64,000 nt of DNA, from contig NC_008027.1 in NCBI RefSeq assembly GCF_000026105.1, positions 3,486,501 to 3,550,500 on the forward strand. The letters are read 5' to 3'. This DNA is from Pseudomonas entomophila L48. Its GTDB lineage: Bacteria > Pseudomonadota > Gammaproteobacteria > Pseudomonadales > Pseudomonadaceae. Under the pieces are notes generated by a model, which was given only the letters and a program-made list of their open reading frames with translations, searched no databases and was not told where the DNA came from. The position numbers and the translations under genes are program-made. Below, piece after piece: positions 10,301 to 16,980 of the stretch (positions are counted from its first letter, which is position 1; the number at the start of each line of letters is the position of its first letter).

Positions 10301-10642
10301 CCCGCGCTCGCCATCCAGCTGGAAAGCGCTGGCCAAGGTCTGGTGACGCTCGCCCAGGCAGGCCAGGGCCTGCTCCATCGCCGCGCGGTCCAACGGCCCG
10401 TCCAGCGCCACGGCGCCCGGCAGGTTGTAGGCCGCGCCCTCGGGCTCCAGCTGCCAGAGGAACCACATGCGTTGCTGGGCATAGGACGGCAGGCCGCGCT
10501 CGGGCGCCTGCACGTCGGCTACCAGGGGGAACTGGGCGAAATCGACCTGCTCCCGGGCCAGTGCCTGCAAGAAGATCCTGCGCTTTTGCGGCGGCAATTC
10601 AAGGAATCGGCGGGCAAGGTTGCGGGCGTCTTGTGCATTCAT
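1376..10642 (-). CDS. Pyoverdine non-ribosomal peptide synthetase, two modules plus C-terminal interface-type C domain
   Basis: A 3088-aa cytoplasmic multidomain enzyme. Approximate order: C1 (HHIVSDGWS near residue 184), A1 (YTSGSTG near 664; FDLSVWE), T1 (LGGDS near 1047), epimerase (HHLVVDG near 1227), C2 of DCL type (CHHLLLDGWS near 1694), A2 (YTSGSTG near 2154; FDWGTEQ), T2 (LGGHS near 2551), and a terminal C-like domain with HHIVADHWS near 2751 and no adenylation domain after it. T1 has the GGDS form expected before an epimerase, so residue 1 is released as D. Product and role follow from context: it lies divergent to the fpv operon, as pvdI does in P. aeruginosa. A-domain substrates are not assigned. 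The terminal domain matches what I recall of 'interface' domains that dock beta-hydroxylases. Confidence 0.92.
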   Translation of the reverse strand: MNAQDARNLARRFLELPPQKRRIFLQALAREQVDFAQFPLVADVQAPERGLPSYAQQRMWFLWQLEPEGAAYNLPGAVALDGPLDRAAMEQALACLGERHQTLASAFQLDGERGLQQVPAAQPMRVVFEDLRELDPQAREATVRERAEVQAREPFDLQQGPLWRVRLLQLEAQRHVLLLTLHHIVSDGWSMNVLIDEFIRCYDAFARGQAMPLAPLPLQYADYALWQRAWLEAGEQERQLEYWQAALGDEHPVLELPIDFPRPATPSHRGTRHGFAIDAALAEQLRSFAQQHQASLFMVLLAAFDALLHRYSGQADLRVGVPIANRNRAEVEGLIGFFVNTQVLRCQLDADTTVAQLIAQVRDTALGAQAHQELPFERLVEALKLERSLAHNPLFQVMYNHQPLVTDLTALQTESGIRFGVIEWEGRTTQFDLSLDTWEKGGRLHAALTYADELFAPETIARMAEHWLNLLRAMVADPSQAVSRLPMLGQAELERQMHAWNPAGDGYDSLSRIDQCIVQQAQARPEALALVHGERRYSHAELDRWANRLAQRLVAAGVGPEVRVGVALPRTPQLVVALLAVFKAGGAYVPLDPDYPAERVAYMLEDSAARLVLSDGEVAERLGLQACCEVLLVDGDEQSLEAWPAEPPVNRASAQNLAYVIYTSGSTGRPKGVAIAHRNVLALLHWSRQVYRDEDIQGVLASTSICFDLSVWELFVTLAAGGYIVLARNALELPELPARDLVRLVNTVPSAIAALLRGGQLPAGVRIVNLAGEPLKQRLVDELYALPGLEHVYDLYGPSEDTTYSTWTRRQAGGRASIGRPLPHTAAYLLDSQLQPLPQGCGAELYLAGAGITRGYLGRPALTAERFVPDPFAGDGGRLYRTGDLVRYREGGELEYIGRIDHQVKVRGFRIELGEIEARLQAQASVHEVAVLAPDGPSGRQLVAYVVPVDAQLVEDAGAQDALRGTLRAALGEHLPDYMVPAAMLFLARLPLTPNGKLDRKALPAPDAMQAQREHVPPSGAREQALAQIWQALLGLEQVGALDNFFELGGDSIVSMQVVSRAREAGLALTPKDIFQFQTIRGLAQVAGQAQAQVEQGPASGEVPLTPIQHWFFDQAIPARGHWNQSLLLDAQAPLDANLLGKALAHLLEHHDSLRLRFVEQEDGWRQHYAEQAGEVLWLRQAQDDAEALAHCEAAQRSLDLAAGPLLRVMLLTLPEGRQQLLLVLHHLVVDGVSWRVLLDDLQQLYRQLLAGQPARLPLRGSSYQAWARQLHDALPRFSDQLPWWQAQLQAASVAELPCDNHAGALENRYEQKIESRFDAQLTRELLQVAPAAYRTQVNDLLLTALARVLCRWTAAPGALIELEGHGREDLFDGLDLSRSIGWFTSLHPLLLVPGDEPGAAIIAVKEQLRAVPDKGLGHGLLRRLGDAATRQALAALPQPRVTFNYLGQFDRQFDAQALLRPATSSGGQAQDPRAPLANWMTVEGQVYGGELALRWGFSREMFAPARIQALADDFSAELRALVAHCCAQEPGQASASDFPLAGLDSAGLAGLPLPVTQLEDLYPLSPMQQGMLFHGLYESTGGDYINQMRVDVDGLQPQRLRQAWQQAVDAHAILRTGFAWQGELPRPLQMVVRQAELPWRELDWSGRDDLDQALAQLARDDRAAGFDLHCPPLLRLTLVRTGPARHHLIQTCHHLLLDGWSNSRLLGEVLQRYAGQTPAPAQGRYRDYIQWLQGQDLALSEAFWRDQLAPLETPTRLAHALPAPQAEAGHGDHYQRFTPAFSERLGAFARQQKVTVNTLVQAAWLLLLQRCTGQDCVAFGATVAGRPAQLPGIEQQIGLFINTLPVIARPGLAQRLGDWLQQVQGINLALREHEHTPLYEVQRWSGQGSDTLFDTLLVFENYPLSAALAESAQAGVRFGNVGNLERTNYPLTLAVTLGERLEVHYSYLRAAFTRQAVEALAAQLECLLAQFIEGDAQVLAAFETVPSDARQTLLAMPPAVLGIEQSLWLHQLIEAQALRTPDAIALVADGQSLSYAWLNGRANQLAHRLVAEGVAPDVLVGIALPRGADLIVGLLAILKAGGAYVPLDPEYPAERLGYMLDDSGVDLVLGDARGEALLAGRHARLLRVDQLAFAGDDQGAPQVALDGHNLLCLLYTSGSTGRPKGVALEHGALLRHLLTMQRFYRIDSADRFLHFASLNFDWGTEQWLLPLISGARCILRGEGLWSTEQALEVIEREQASLVYFPTQYACQMAALAAGQGRAPSVRSFNVAGEAFPREGFEQIQAVLQPRYIVNGYGPTETVITPFLWEAEGDTRFTSAYAPIGRPVAGRSAYLLAEGLALQGDGLVGELYIGGCALARGYHARPSMTAERFVPDPFASTPGARLYRSGDLVRRLADGQMEYIGRVDHQVKIRGFRVETGEIEARLLARDEVAEAAVVAVPGPSGQQLVAYVVPCQGPLAEREAQAQLCEGLRAALADDLPDYMQPAHWQVLAALPLTPNGKLDRKALPQPDTRLLQQAHVAPRSELECLLARLWCEVLELPEVGLQDNFFDLGGHSLLATQVISRVRHTLGLDLPLRVLFEARDLAQFAAAVERAEAPGQGAPAPVLQALDPRQRQPLSFAQQRLWFLWQLEPQSSMYNIPRALQLDGELDVEAVRQAFQALLARHSVLRTTYAQDGGDSWQQVQPDMALPFTLHDLRELPEAKREAAVAEALEHEARAPFDLINGPLLRVALLRQADRQHLLLVTLHHIVADHWSFGILLREFVALYDAAVAATPASLPAPGLAYLDFAVWQRQWLEAGQLRRQLDYWQRTLGDDHRLTRLPGTAQPGVAGGTCQVHAFDFPAPLAEALRACAKARGLTLYMLLLAGFSLVLAQRCDSRRLRLGTDVANRNHAGVEEMVGFFVNQLVLQLELDEQASGAQWLERCRDVVIGASDHQDLPFDRLVEALRLPRQAGRSPLFAIKFIYQEGSLPMQAPQGLEVTSREAGQGATELDLIAEFVNGADRLTAAFKCDASLFAASDMADLFAQLQGVFERLLAQPEAPLAELLAHAAQVQATATQARTEARQAQLKAQHPMRRRARGVELQ

Positions 10643-10698
10643 CGGCGGTCATCCGTAAAAAGGGGCAACGAGCGGGACAGCTCGGTCGTCCATGGGAA

Positions 10699-10722
10699 AC
10701 GGATGGCACGGAGGGAAAATTA
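10699..10722 (-). promoter_or_regulatory. PvdS/PfrI-type iron-starvation sigma box for the NRPS
   Basis: Reading toward the synthetase, the sequence is TAATT, 16 bases, CGT. That is one mismatch from the TAAAT-N16/17-CGT element recognised by PvdS-family extracytoplasmic sigma factors. It lies about 57 bp upstream of the NRPS ATG. The match is short, but spacing, orientation and gene context all agree. Confidence 0.55.
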
Positions 10723-10783
10723 ACCCGCGCCGGCGCGGCCCGCCGGTCGCCTTGAAACATTTTCTTTCATTTAAATAGACGGG

Positions 10784-10798
10784 TTTCTCATTCTCATC
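10784..10798 (-). promoter_or_regulatory. Possible Fur-binding site in the NRPS/fpvG intergenic region
   Basis: The minus strand reads GATGAGAATGAGAAA, containing two adjacent hexamers similar to the Fur repeat GATAAT (5/6 and about 4/6 matches). It sits 70 bp before fpvG, where iron repression would be expected. It is a weak match and only suggestive. Confidence 0.25.
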
Positions 10799-10866
10799 CG
10801 TCCTATCTAATGCAGCCTTCCTGGTTGAGCCGTGACTCGACCCCAATATTCCCAGCAGAACGACCG

Positions 10867-12057
10867 ATGGCCCGACAACCGAAAAAATCCAAGTCCAAAC
10901 TGTGGTTCCTGGTGCACAGCTGGCTTGCCCTGCCGATCTGGTTCTTCGTCCTGATCGTCTGTTTCACCGGCATGCTCGCGGTGGTCAGCCAGGAGATCGT
11001 CTGGCTCGCCAACCCCGACGTGCGCGCCAGCAAGCCCGACGACGCGGCCCAGCGCCTGAGCTTCCAGCAGGTGCTCGACGCCCTGCACAAGGCCGAGCCG
11101 GACATGGCCGTGCGCTTTCTCAACCAGCCCGACGGCTCGCACTTCGCCCTCAACGCCGGGGTAACCTTCCCCGACGGCAGCTCGCCGACGCTGTACGTCA
11201 ACCCCTACACCGGCGCCATCCAGGGCAAGAGCCCGAACTTCAACTTCGAGGCCTTCACCCGCGCCCTGCACGGTTGGTGGCTGGTGCCCTTCACCAACGG
11301 CTACAGCTGGGGCTGGTACCTGGTCTCGCTGCTGGGCCTGCCGATGCTGGCCTCGCTGGTGACCGGGCTGGTGGTGTACAAGAAGTTCTGGAAGGGCTTC
11401 TTCAAGCTGCCCCGGCGCAGCCATGGCCCACGTATCTTCTGGGGCGACCTGCACCGCCTGGTGGGCGTGTGGTCGATCTGGTTCGTCGCCACCATCTCGA
11501 TCACCGGCACCTGGTTCCTGATCCAGGCGGTGCTGGGGGACAACCACATCAGCATTACCACCGAGCCCGTGGTGCCGGTCATCGCCCGTGAACAGGTGCC
11601 GCTCACCGCGGACGGCTCGCCGGCCCCGCGCATCGACCTGGACGAGGCCACGCGTATCGCCCAAAGCAGCATCCCGGGCCTGGACGTGAGCTTCATCTCG
11701 GTGCCGGCCACCGCCTACAGCCACGTCAGCCTCGGTGGGCGCAGCTGGTACCCGCTGATGATCCAGACCGCCGCGGTCAACCCCTATACCCGCGCCGTCG
11801 ACAGCCAGTTCCTGCTCGGCGACCGTTCGGCCCTGGAGTTCGTCACCGAATCCATGCGCCCGCTGCACACCGGCGACTTCGGCGGCCTGCCGATCAAGCT
11901 GATCTGGGCGTTCTTCGGTTTGCTGCTGTCGCTGATGGTGTTCAGCGGCCTGCTGATCTGGACCAAACGCACCGCCCAGGCCACCGCGGCGGCGCTCAAG
12001 CGTGAGGAGCGCCCGCGCAAGGCGCGTGCGGCCAACGTATTGGAGGTCAAGCCATGA
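10867..12057 (+). CDS. fpvG: FpvG, PepSY-domain inner-membrane ferri-pyoverdine reductase component
   Basis: A 396-aa PepSY_TM-family membrane protein. After a basic N-terminus (MARQPKKSKSK) comes a first membrane helix (residues about 12-35), a large periplasmic part, two central helices including the YSWGWYLVSLLGLPMLASLV region, a second PepSY-like periplasmic region and a last helix near the C-terminus. In P. aeruginosa, FpvG is required for reducing Fe(III)-pyoverdine in the periplasm. An in-frame ATG at 10810 would add 19 polar residues; I prefer 10867 because the basic-then-hydrophobic start is typical. It is the first gene of fpvGHJK-CDEF, and its stop overlaps fpvH (ATGA at 12054). 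Confidence 0.88.
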   Translation: MARQPKKSKSKLWFLVHSWLALPIWFFVLIVCFTGMLAVVSQEIVWLANPDVRASKPDDAAQRLSFQQVLDALHKAEPDMAVRFLNQPDGSHFALNAGVTFPDGSSPTLYVNPYTGAIQGKSPNFNFEAFTRALHGWWLVPFTNGYSWGWYLVSLLGLPMLASLVTGLVVYKKFWKGFFKLPRRSHGPRIFWGDLHRLVGVWSIWFVATISITGTWFLIQAVLGDNHISITTEPVVPVIAREQVPLTADGSPAPRIDLDEATRIAQSSIPGLDVSFISVPATAYSHVSLGGRSWYPLMIQTAAVNPYTRAVDSQFLLGDRSALEFVTESMRPLHTGDFGGLPIKLIWAFFGLLLSLMVFSGLLIWTKRTAQATAAALKREERPRKARAANVLEVKP

Positions 12058-12593
12058 ACCAGGCCCAGGCACTGCCGCACGGCCCATTCAAGCGCTTCTG
12101 GCTGAAGTGGCGCTTCCACCTGAACATCCTGCTGCTGCTCATCCCGCTGGGGTTCATGCCCAAGTACTTCGCCGACGCCAGGCTGATACGCGGCGACAGC
12201 GGCCTGGGCGCAAATCAGGTCAATGCCATCCAGGTCGGCCCCTACAGCCTGGACCTGGCCGAGCTACGCGACGAAGCCCCGCGCGCCGATGGCCCGGCCG
12301 GCTACTTCAAGGTCTTCAACGCGGCGCTGTGCAAGACCTGCATCGGCCCGGTCAAGGCGGTCTACCTGCGCATCGGCAAGCCGCGCAGCCTGCGCGCCGC
12401 CGGCACCCTGTTCTTCGGCGCGCCGTACCGCATGGGCACCTCGCTGCCGATTCCGCCGCGCACCCCGGCCAACGCGCAGATCTGGATCACCATCGAAGGC
12501 TGGGACGGCAGCATGCACCAAGGCTCGGTGGCCTTGGCCAAGGCATCGCCGGCCACCGCGGCCTGGCTCGAGAAACAAGGAGGCAAACCATGA
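12054..12593 (+). CDS. fpvH: FpvH, membrane-anchored partner of the ferri-pyoverdine reductase
   Basis: A 179-aa protein with one N-terminal membrane helix (HLNILLLLIPLGFMP, residues about 21-36) and a periplasmic domain containing the Cys pair ALCKTCIGP, a possible redox or metal site. Order, size and ATGA overlaps with fpvG and fpvJ match the P. aeruginosa fpvGHJK unit, which helps FpvG release iron from pyoverdine. The biochemical role of FpvH alone is not settled. Confidence 0.82.
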   Translation: MNQAQALPHGPFKRFWLKWRFHLNILLLLIPLGFMPKYFADARLIRGDSGLGANQVNAIQVGPYSLDLAELRDEAPRADGPAGYFKVFNAALCKTCIGPVKAVYLRIGKPRSLRAAGTLFFGAPYRMGTSLPIPPRTPANAQIWITIEGWDGSMHQGSVALAKASPATAAWLEKQGGKP

Positions 12594-12907
12594 AACACCT
12601 GATGCGCAGGCTCGCCCTGCCGCTGCTGCTGGGCACCGCGCTGCCGGCCCTGGCGCACAACCCGATGTGCGAGTGCACCGAAGCCGGCGAACAGATCACC
12701 TGCAAGGGCGGTTTCTCCGATGGCAGCGGCGCGCCCGGGGTGACCCTGGACGTGATCGGCTACGACGAGCAGGTGCTGGTGGCCAGCAAGCTGGGCGACG
12801 ACTCCACCCTGACCTTCAAGCGCCCCGACGGCGAGTTCTACGTGCTGTTCGACGCCGGCCCCGGCCACGTGGTGGAAGTCGACCATGCCGACATCGGTGC
12901 GCCATGA
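12590..12907 (+). CDS. fpvJ: FpvJ, small periplasmic protein of the pyoverdine iron-release operon
   Basis: A 105-aa protein with a clear signal peptide (MKHLMRRLALPLLLGTALPALA, cleavage about residue 22) followed by a mature region starting HNPMCECTEAGEQITC. The three close Cys and the His could bind metal or form a disulfide. The start has an AGGAGG ribosome site and overlaps the fpvH stop (ATGA at 12590); its own stop overlaps fpvK. It is assigned by operon position and size; the fold resembles a small beta-sandwich such as a carboxypeptidase regulatory-like domain, which is inference. Confidence 0.8.
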   Translation: MKHLMRRLALPLLLGTALPALAHNPMCECTEAGEQITCKGGFSDGSGAPGVTLDVIGYDEQVLVASKLGDDSTLTFKRPDGEFYVLFDAGPGHVVEVDHADIGAP

Positions 12908-13473
12908 GCCGCGCCCAGGTCGTACGCCCGGCCGGCGCCGGGCATGAAACCCTGTATGTACTGCTGGCTGCCGCGCTGATCCTGATCGTCGCCGCCACCG
13001 TGGTGACGCTGCGCGGCGAGCGCGAGGACGAAGTGGCCATCGCCGCCCACCAGCTCGACGCCCGGCGCGACCTCAACGCCGCCGAACAGGGTATCCACAC
13101 CGACCTGTGGGTGGCCGTCGAGGAGATCCGCCTTTTAAGCGAGGAAACCGGCGCCGCGCCCGCCGTCGAAGCGCTGGCCGAGGAAAGCCTGCCGCCCTTC
13201 GTCGCCGACGCCAGCCAGCAGAGCCGCGGCAGCCACCAGTGGTCAAAGCTCGACAGCGGCGCCTACCTCGGCCGCAGCCAGGATGCCCAGGTGGCCGGCA
13301 GCTTCCTGCTGATTCCGGCCCAGGCCGAAGGCGCCCAGCCCGATATCTGGCTGCGCCGCGACAGCAGCGCCCTGGCCCCCGACGACCTGGGCCGCGACGC
13401 TCTGATCGCCGCCGGCTGGCAACAGGTGGTCACCCACTACGACGCCGGGGTCACCCGCCAACACCGTCACTGA
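12904..13473 (+). CDS. fpvK: FpvK, inner-membrane protein of the pyoverdine iron-release operon
   Basis: A 189-aa protein with one strong membrane helix (ETLYVLLAAALILIVAATVV, residues about 15-34) and a C-terminal periplasmic domain of about 150 residues (DUF6162-like in size and layout, from memory). It begins at an ATGA overlap with fpvJ. In P. aeruginosa, fpvK completes the FpvGHJK reductase complex. No catalytic motif is evident. Confidence 0.78.
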   Translation: MSRAQVVRPAGAGHETLYVLLAAALILIVAATVVTLRGEREDEVAIAAHQLDARRDLNAAEQGIHTDLWVAVEEIRLLSEETGAAPAVEALAEESLPPFVADASQQSRGSHQWSKLDSGAYLGRSQDAQVAGSFLLIPAQAEGAQPDIWLRRDSSALAPDDLGRDALIAAGWQQVVTHYDAGVTRQHRH

Positions 13474-13489
13474 ACCGAAGGACTCGCCC

Positions 13490-14398
13490 ATGCTCCGCTC
13501 CGCCCTCCGCGCCCTGGCGCTGCTAGCTTGCGCCCTGCCGGCCCTGGCCCTTGCCGACAGCGGCAAGCCCCTGCGCATCGGCATCACCCTGCACCCCTAC
13601 TACAGCTACGTGAGCAATATCGTTGGTGACAAGGCCGAGGTGGTGCCGCTGATCCCCGCCGGTTTCAACCCCCACGCCTACGAGCCGCGCGCCGAGGACA
13701 TCAAGCGCATCGGCAGCCTGGACGTGATCGTGCTCAACGGTGTCGGCCACGACGACTTCGCCGACCGCATGATCGCCGCCAGCGAAAAGCCCGACATCAA
13801 GACCATCGAGTCCAACGCCAACGTGCCGCTGCTGGCCGCCACCGGCATCGCCGCCCGTGGCGCCGGCAAGGTGGTCAACCCGCACACCTTCCTGTCGATC
13901 AGTGCCACCATCGCCCAGGTCAACAACATCGCCCGCGAACTGGGCAAGCTCGACCCGGACAACGCCAAGTTCTATACGCAAAACGCCCGTGCCTACGCCA
14001 AGCGCCTGCGCGCCCTGCGTGCCGAGGCCCTGGCCAAGGTCACCCAGGCGCCGGACGCGACCTTCCGCGTCGCCACCATCCACGCCGCCTATGACTACCT
14101 GGTGCGCGATTTCGGCCTGGAGGTGACCGCGGTGGTGGAGCCGGCCCACGGCATCGAACCCAGCCCGGCGCAGTTGAAGAAGACCATCGACCAGCTCAAG
14201 GCGCTGGACGTGAAGGTGATCTTCTCGGAGATGGACTTCCCGTCCGCCTACGTCGACACCATCCACCGTGAATCCGGCGTGCGCATCTACCCGCTCACCC
14301 ACATCTCCTACGGCGAGTACACCAAGGAGAAATACGAAGTGGAAATGAAGCGCAACCTCGACACCGTGGTCCAGGCCATCCAGGAGAACCGCGCGTGA
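13490..14398 (+). CDS. fpvC: FpvC, periplasmic metal/siderophore-binding protein (ZnuA-like, cluster A-I)
   Basis: A 302-aa protein with signal peptide (cleavage after about ALALA, residue 22) and the fold signature of metal-binding SBPs. His-containing segments fall where metal ligands usually lie: TLHPYYSYV, NPHAYEPRAED, VGHDDFADRM and EPAHGIEPSP. In P. aeruginosa, FpvC and FpvF bind pyoverdine-Fe or the released Fe(II) and deliver it to the FpvDE ABC importer. It lies 16 bp after fpvK; its stop overlaps the GTG start of fpvD. Confidence 0.88.
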   Translation: MLRSALRALALLACALPALALADSGKPLRIGITLHPYYSYVSNIVGDKAEVVPLIPAGFNPHAYEPRAEDIKRIGSLDVIVLNGVGHDDFADRMIAASEKPDIKTIESNANVPLLAATGIAARGAGKVVNPHTFLSISATIAQVNNIARELGKLDPDNAKFYTQNARAYAKRLRALRAEALAKVTQAPDATFRVATIHAAYDYLVRDFGLEVTAVVEPAHGIEPSPAQLKKTIDQLKALDVKVIFSEMDFPSAYVDTIHRESGVRIYPLTHISYGEYTKEKYEVEMKRNLDTVVQAIQENRA

Positions 14399-15144
14399 CC
14401 GCCGCCGCCAACCTCACGGCCGCCAGCGGGCCGCGCATCGAGTTCGACGGCATCGACCTCACCCTCGGCCGCACGCGCATCCTCGAACAGGTGCGTTTCA
14501 GCGTCGCCCCCGGCAGCGTGCACGCCATCGTCGGCCCCAACGGCGGCGGCAAGAGCTCGCTGATCAAGACCCTGCTCGGGCAGATGCCGCATCAGGGTGC
14601 GTTGACCCTGCACTGGCCGGGCGAGCGCGAGGTGATCGGCTACGTGCCCCAGGCGCTGGAGTTCGACCGAGGCCTGCCGATGACCGTCGATGACTTCATG
14701 GCCGCCATGTGCCAGCGGCGCCCGGCGTTCCTCGGCCTGTCCCGGCGCACCCGGCCGGCCATCGACGCGGCGTTGGCGCGGGTGGGCATGCTCGACAAGC
14801 GCAAGCGGCGCATGGGCGCCCTGTCCGGCGGCGAGCGCCAGCGGGTGCTGCTGGCCCAGGGGCTGATCCCAGAGCCGCAGCTGCTGGTGCTGGACGAACC
14901 GATGTCGGCCCTCGACGAAGCCGGCATCCAGGTGTTCGAGCAGCTGCTGAACGGCTGGCGCCAGGCCGGCACCACCGTGCTGTGGATCGAGCACGACCTG
15001 GAAGCGGTGCTGCGCCTGGCCGACCGGGTGACCGGGCTGAACCGCCAGGTGCTGTTCGACGCCCCACCGGCCCAGGCCCTGACACCCGAGCGCCTGCTCG
15101 GGCTGTTCTCCGTCCACCCGCGCAGCGAGGGCCTGGCCCGATGA
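14395..15144 (+). CDS. fpvD: FpvD, ABC transporter ATPase for iron
   Basis: A 249-aa ATP-binding subunit. Walker A is GPNGGGKSS, the ABC signature is LSGGERQRV and Walker B is LLVLDEP, followed by the switch His in IEHD. The start is a GTG in a GTGA overlap with fpvC (14395-14398). The length and the ZnuC/MntB-like sequence fit a cation importer working with permease FpvE in the inner membrane. Confidence 0.9.
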   Translation: MTAAANLTAASGPRIEFDGIDLTLGRTRILEQVRFSVAPGSVHAIVGPNGGGKSSLIKTLLGQMPHQGALTLHWPGEREVIGYVPQALEFDRGLPMTVDDFMAAMCQRRPAFLGLSRRTRPAIDAALARVGMLDKRKRRMGALSGGERQRVLLAQGLIPEPQLLVLDEPMSALDEAGIQVFEQLLNGWRQAGTTVLWIEHDLEAVLRLADRVTGLNRQVLFDAPPAQALTPERLLGLFSVHPRSEGLAR

Positions 15145-16040
15145 GTTTCGACACCTTCCGCGAAACGGTCCAGGCGTGGGCCACCGCAGGCTACCTGCCG
15201 GAGGCACTGGCCTACGGCTTCGTGGTCAACGCCCTGCTCGCCGGCCTGATGATCGGCCCGGTGCTGGGCGGCCTGGGCACCCTGGTGGTGGTCAAGCGCT
15301 TCGCCTTCTTCTCCGAGGCGGTGGGCCATGCCGCGCTCACGGGCGTGGCCATCGGCATCCTACTGGGTGAGCCCTACACTGGCCCTTACGGCAGCCTGTT
15401 CGGCTACTGCCTGCTGTTCGGCATCCTGCTCAACTTCCTGCGCAACCGCACCGGGCTGTCGCCGGACACGCTGATCGGCGTGTTCCTCTCGGTGTCTTTG
15501 GCCCTGGGCGCCAGCCTGCTGCTGATGCTGGCCGGCAAGATCAACGTGCACATCCTCGAGAACGTGCTGTTCGGCTCGGTGCTCACCGTCAGCGGCCACG
15601 ACCTCCTGGTGCTGGGCATCGTCGCGGTACTGGTGCTGGCCCTGGCCCTGCCGCTGTACAACCGCATCATGCTGGCCAGCTTCAACCCGCAGCTGGCGGC
15701 GGTGCGCGGGGTGGCGGTGAAGACCCTGGACTACCTGTTCGTGGTGCTGGTGACCCTGGTGACCGTGGCCTCGGTGAAGGTGATCGGGGCGATCCTGGTC
15801 GGCGCCCTGCTGGTAATCCCGGCCGCCGCGGCGCGACTGGTCAGCCAGTCGCTGAAGGGGTTCTTCTTCGTCTCGGTGATCATTGCCACCCTGAGCACGC
15901 TGCTGGGCATCCTGCTGCCGATCGTGTTTGACCTGCCGGTGCCCTCGGGCGCGGCGATCATCCTGGTCGCCGGGATCTGCTTCGCCCTCGCCGCCCTGGC
16001 CCGCGCCCTCGTTCCCCGCCTGCAAGGAAACCCGGCATGA
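15141..16040 (+). CDS. fpvE: FpvE, ABC-3 family permease for iron
   Basis: A 299-aa integral membrane protein of the ZnuB/ABC-3 type, with about eight hydrophobic segments and the typical GAILVGALLVIPAAAARL stretch near residues 215-233. It starts at an ATGA overlap with fpvD and ends at another with fpvF. It forms the channel of the FpvCDEF importer that moves iron released from pyoverdine into the cytoplasm. Confidence 0.9.
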   Translation: MSFDTFRETVQAWATAGYLPEALAYGFVVNALLAGLMIGPVLGGLGTLVVVKRFAFFSEAVGHAALTGVAIGILLGEPYTGPYGSLFGYCLLFGILLNFLRNRTGLSPDTLIGVFLSVSLALGASLLLMLAGKINVHILENVLFGSVLTVSGHDLLVLGIVAVLVLALALPLYNRIMLASFNPQLAAVRGVAVKTLDYLFVVLVTLVTVASVKVIGAILVGALLVIPAAAARLVSQSLKGFFFVSVIIATLSTLLGILLPIVFDLPVPSGAAIILVAGICFALAALARALVPRLQGNPA

Positions 16041-16906
16041 CCCTCAAGCACCTGACCCTGGCCGCCCTCCTGGCCGGCCTGCCTTCCCTGTCCAGCGCCA
16101 CCCAGGTGCTGACCACCCTGCCGGTGACCCACAGCCTGGCGCAGAGCCTGCTCGACGGCACCGCGGTGAAGCTCGAAAGCGCTGCCCCGGCCAACCTGCC
16201 CGCCAGCCGCCAGCCGTCGTACTTCAGCGGCCGTGGCGGCGCCAGCCTGCACAAGGCCGCGCAGCAGGCCGACGCGGTGATCGGCGTACGCTCGATCTGG
16301 CGCGACGACCCGCTCTACCCCATGGCCCGGCGCAGCAATATCCGCATCGTCGAGATCGACGCGGCGCGGCCGGTGGACGGCGCCTTGCCGGGCATCGCGG
16401 TCAAGGGCGAGGAGGCTTTCGGCGCCTACCCCTGGCTCAACCCGACCAACCTCGGGCGCATGGCCGACGTGGTGGCCAATGACCTGGAGCGCCTGGCGCC
16501 CGCCGACAAGGCGAAGATCCAGGCCAACCTGGCTGGCCTCAAGCGGCAGATGCTGGAACTGACCGCCAGCAGCCAGACGCGCCTGGCCGAGGTGGACAAC
16601 CTCAGCGTGGTGAGCCTGTCCGATCGGCTGGGCTACCTGGCCAGTGGGTTGAACCTCGATGTGGTCGAGCAGCCGTTGCCGGCCGATGACCGCTGGGACG
16701 ATGCGGCGCTCAAGGCGTTGGGTGACAATCTGAAGGCCCAGGATGTGGCGCTGGTGCTGCATCACCGCCAGCCGGAGGCCAAGGTGGCCGAGGCGATCCA
16801 GGCGTCCGGAGCGAAGCTGGTGGTGGTCGAGAGCGATCCGGAAGATACCGTTGCGGGGCTCAAGGCCAGCGTCGAGCAGGTGATCCAGGCGCTGGTGCAG
16901 GGTTGA
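16037..16906 (+). CDS. fpvF: FpvF, periplasmic binding protein of the ferri-pyoverdine system
   Basis: A 289-aa secreted protein (signal MTLKHLTLAALLAGLPSLSSA) of the ZnuA-like cluster A-I family but divergent from FpvC: the usual metal-ligand histidines are mostly absent, consistent with binding the siderophore rather than free metal. It is the last gene of the fpvGHJKCDEF operon, ending 13 bp before a perfect REP inverted repeat that separates it from a convergent gene. Confidence 0.87.
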   Translation: MTLKHLTLAALLAGLPSLSSATQVLTTLPVTHSLAQSLLDGTAVKLESAAPANLPASRQPSYFSGRGGASLHKAAQQADAVIGVRSIWRDDPLYPMARRSNIRIVEIDAARPVDGALPGIAVKGEEAFGAYPWLNPTNLGRMADVVANDLERLAPADKAKIQANLAGLKRQMLELTASSQTRLAEVDNLSVVSLSDRLGYLASGLNLDVVEQPLPADDRWDDAALKALGDNLKAQDVALVLHHRQPEAKVAEAIQASGAKLVVVESDPEDTVAGLKASVEQVIQALVQG

Positions 16907-16919
16907 TTGCACCGGCCCA

Positions 16920-16975
16920 TTCGCCGGCAAGCCGGCTCCTACCGCGATCCCGGTAGGAGCCGGCTTGCCGGCGAA
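16920..16975. repeat. REP pair (perfect 25-bp inverted repeat, 6-bp centre)
   Basis: Arms 16920-16944 and 16951-16975 are exact reverse complements built on the Pseudomonas REP core GCCGGCTCCTACC. It lies between convergent fpvF and the LysE-family gene and could end both transcripts. Confidence 0.9.
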
Positions 16976-16980
16976 CCGAC

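Noticed and set aside
10772..10801. TAAAT followed by CGT as an iron-starvation sigma box for fpvG
   Set aside because: The spacing is 22 bases rather than 16-17, so it does not fit the PvdS element.
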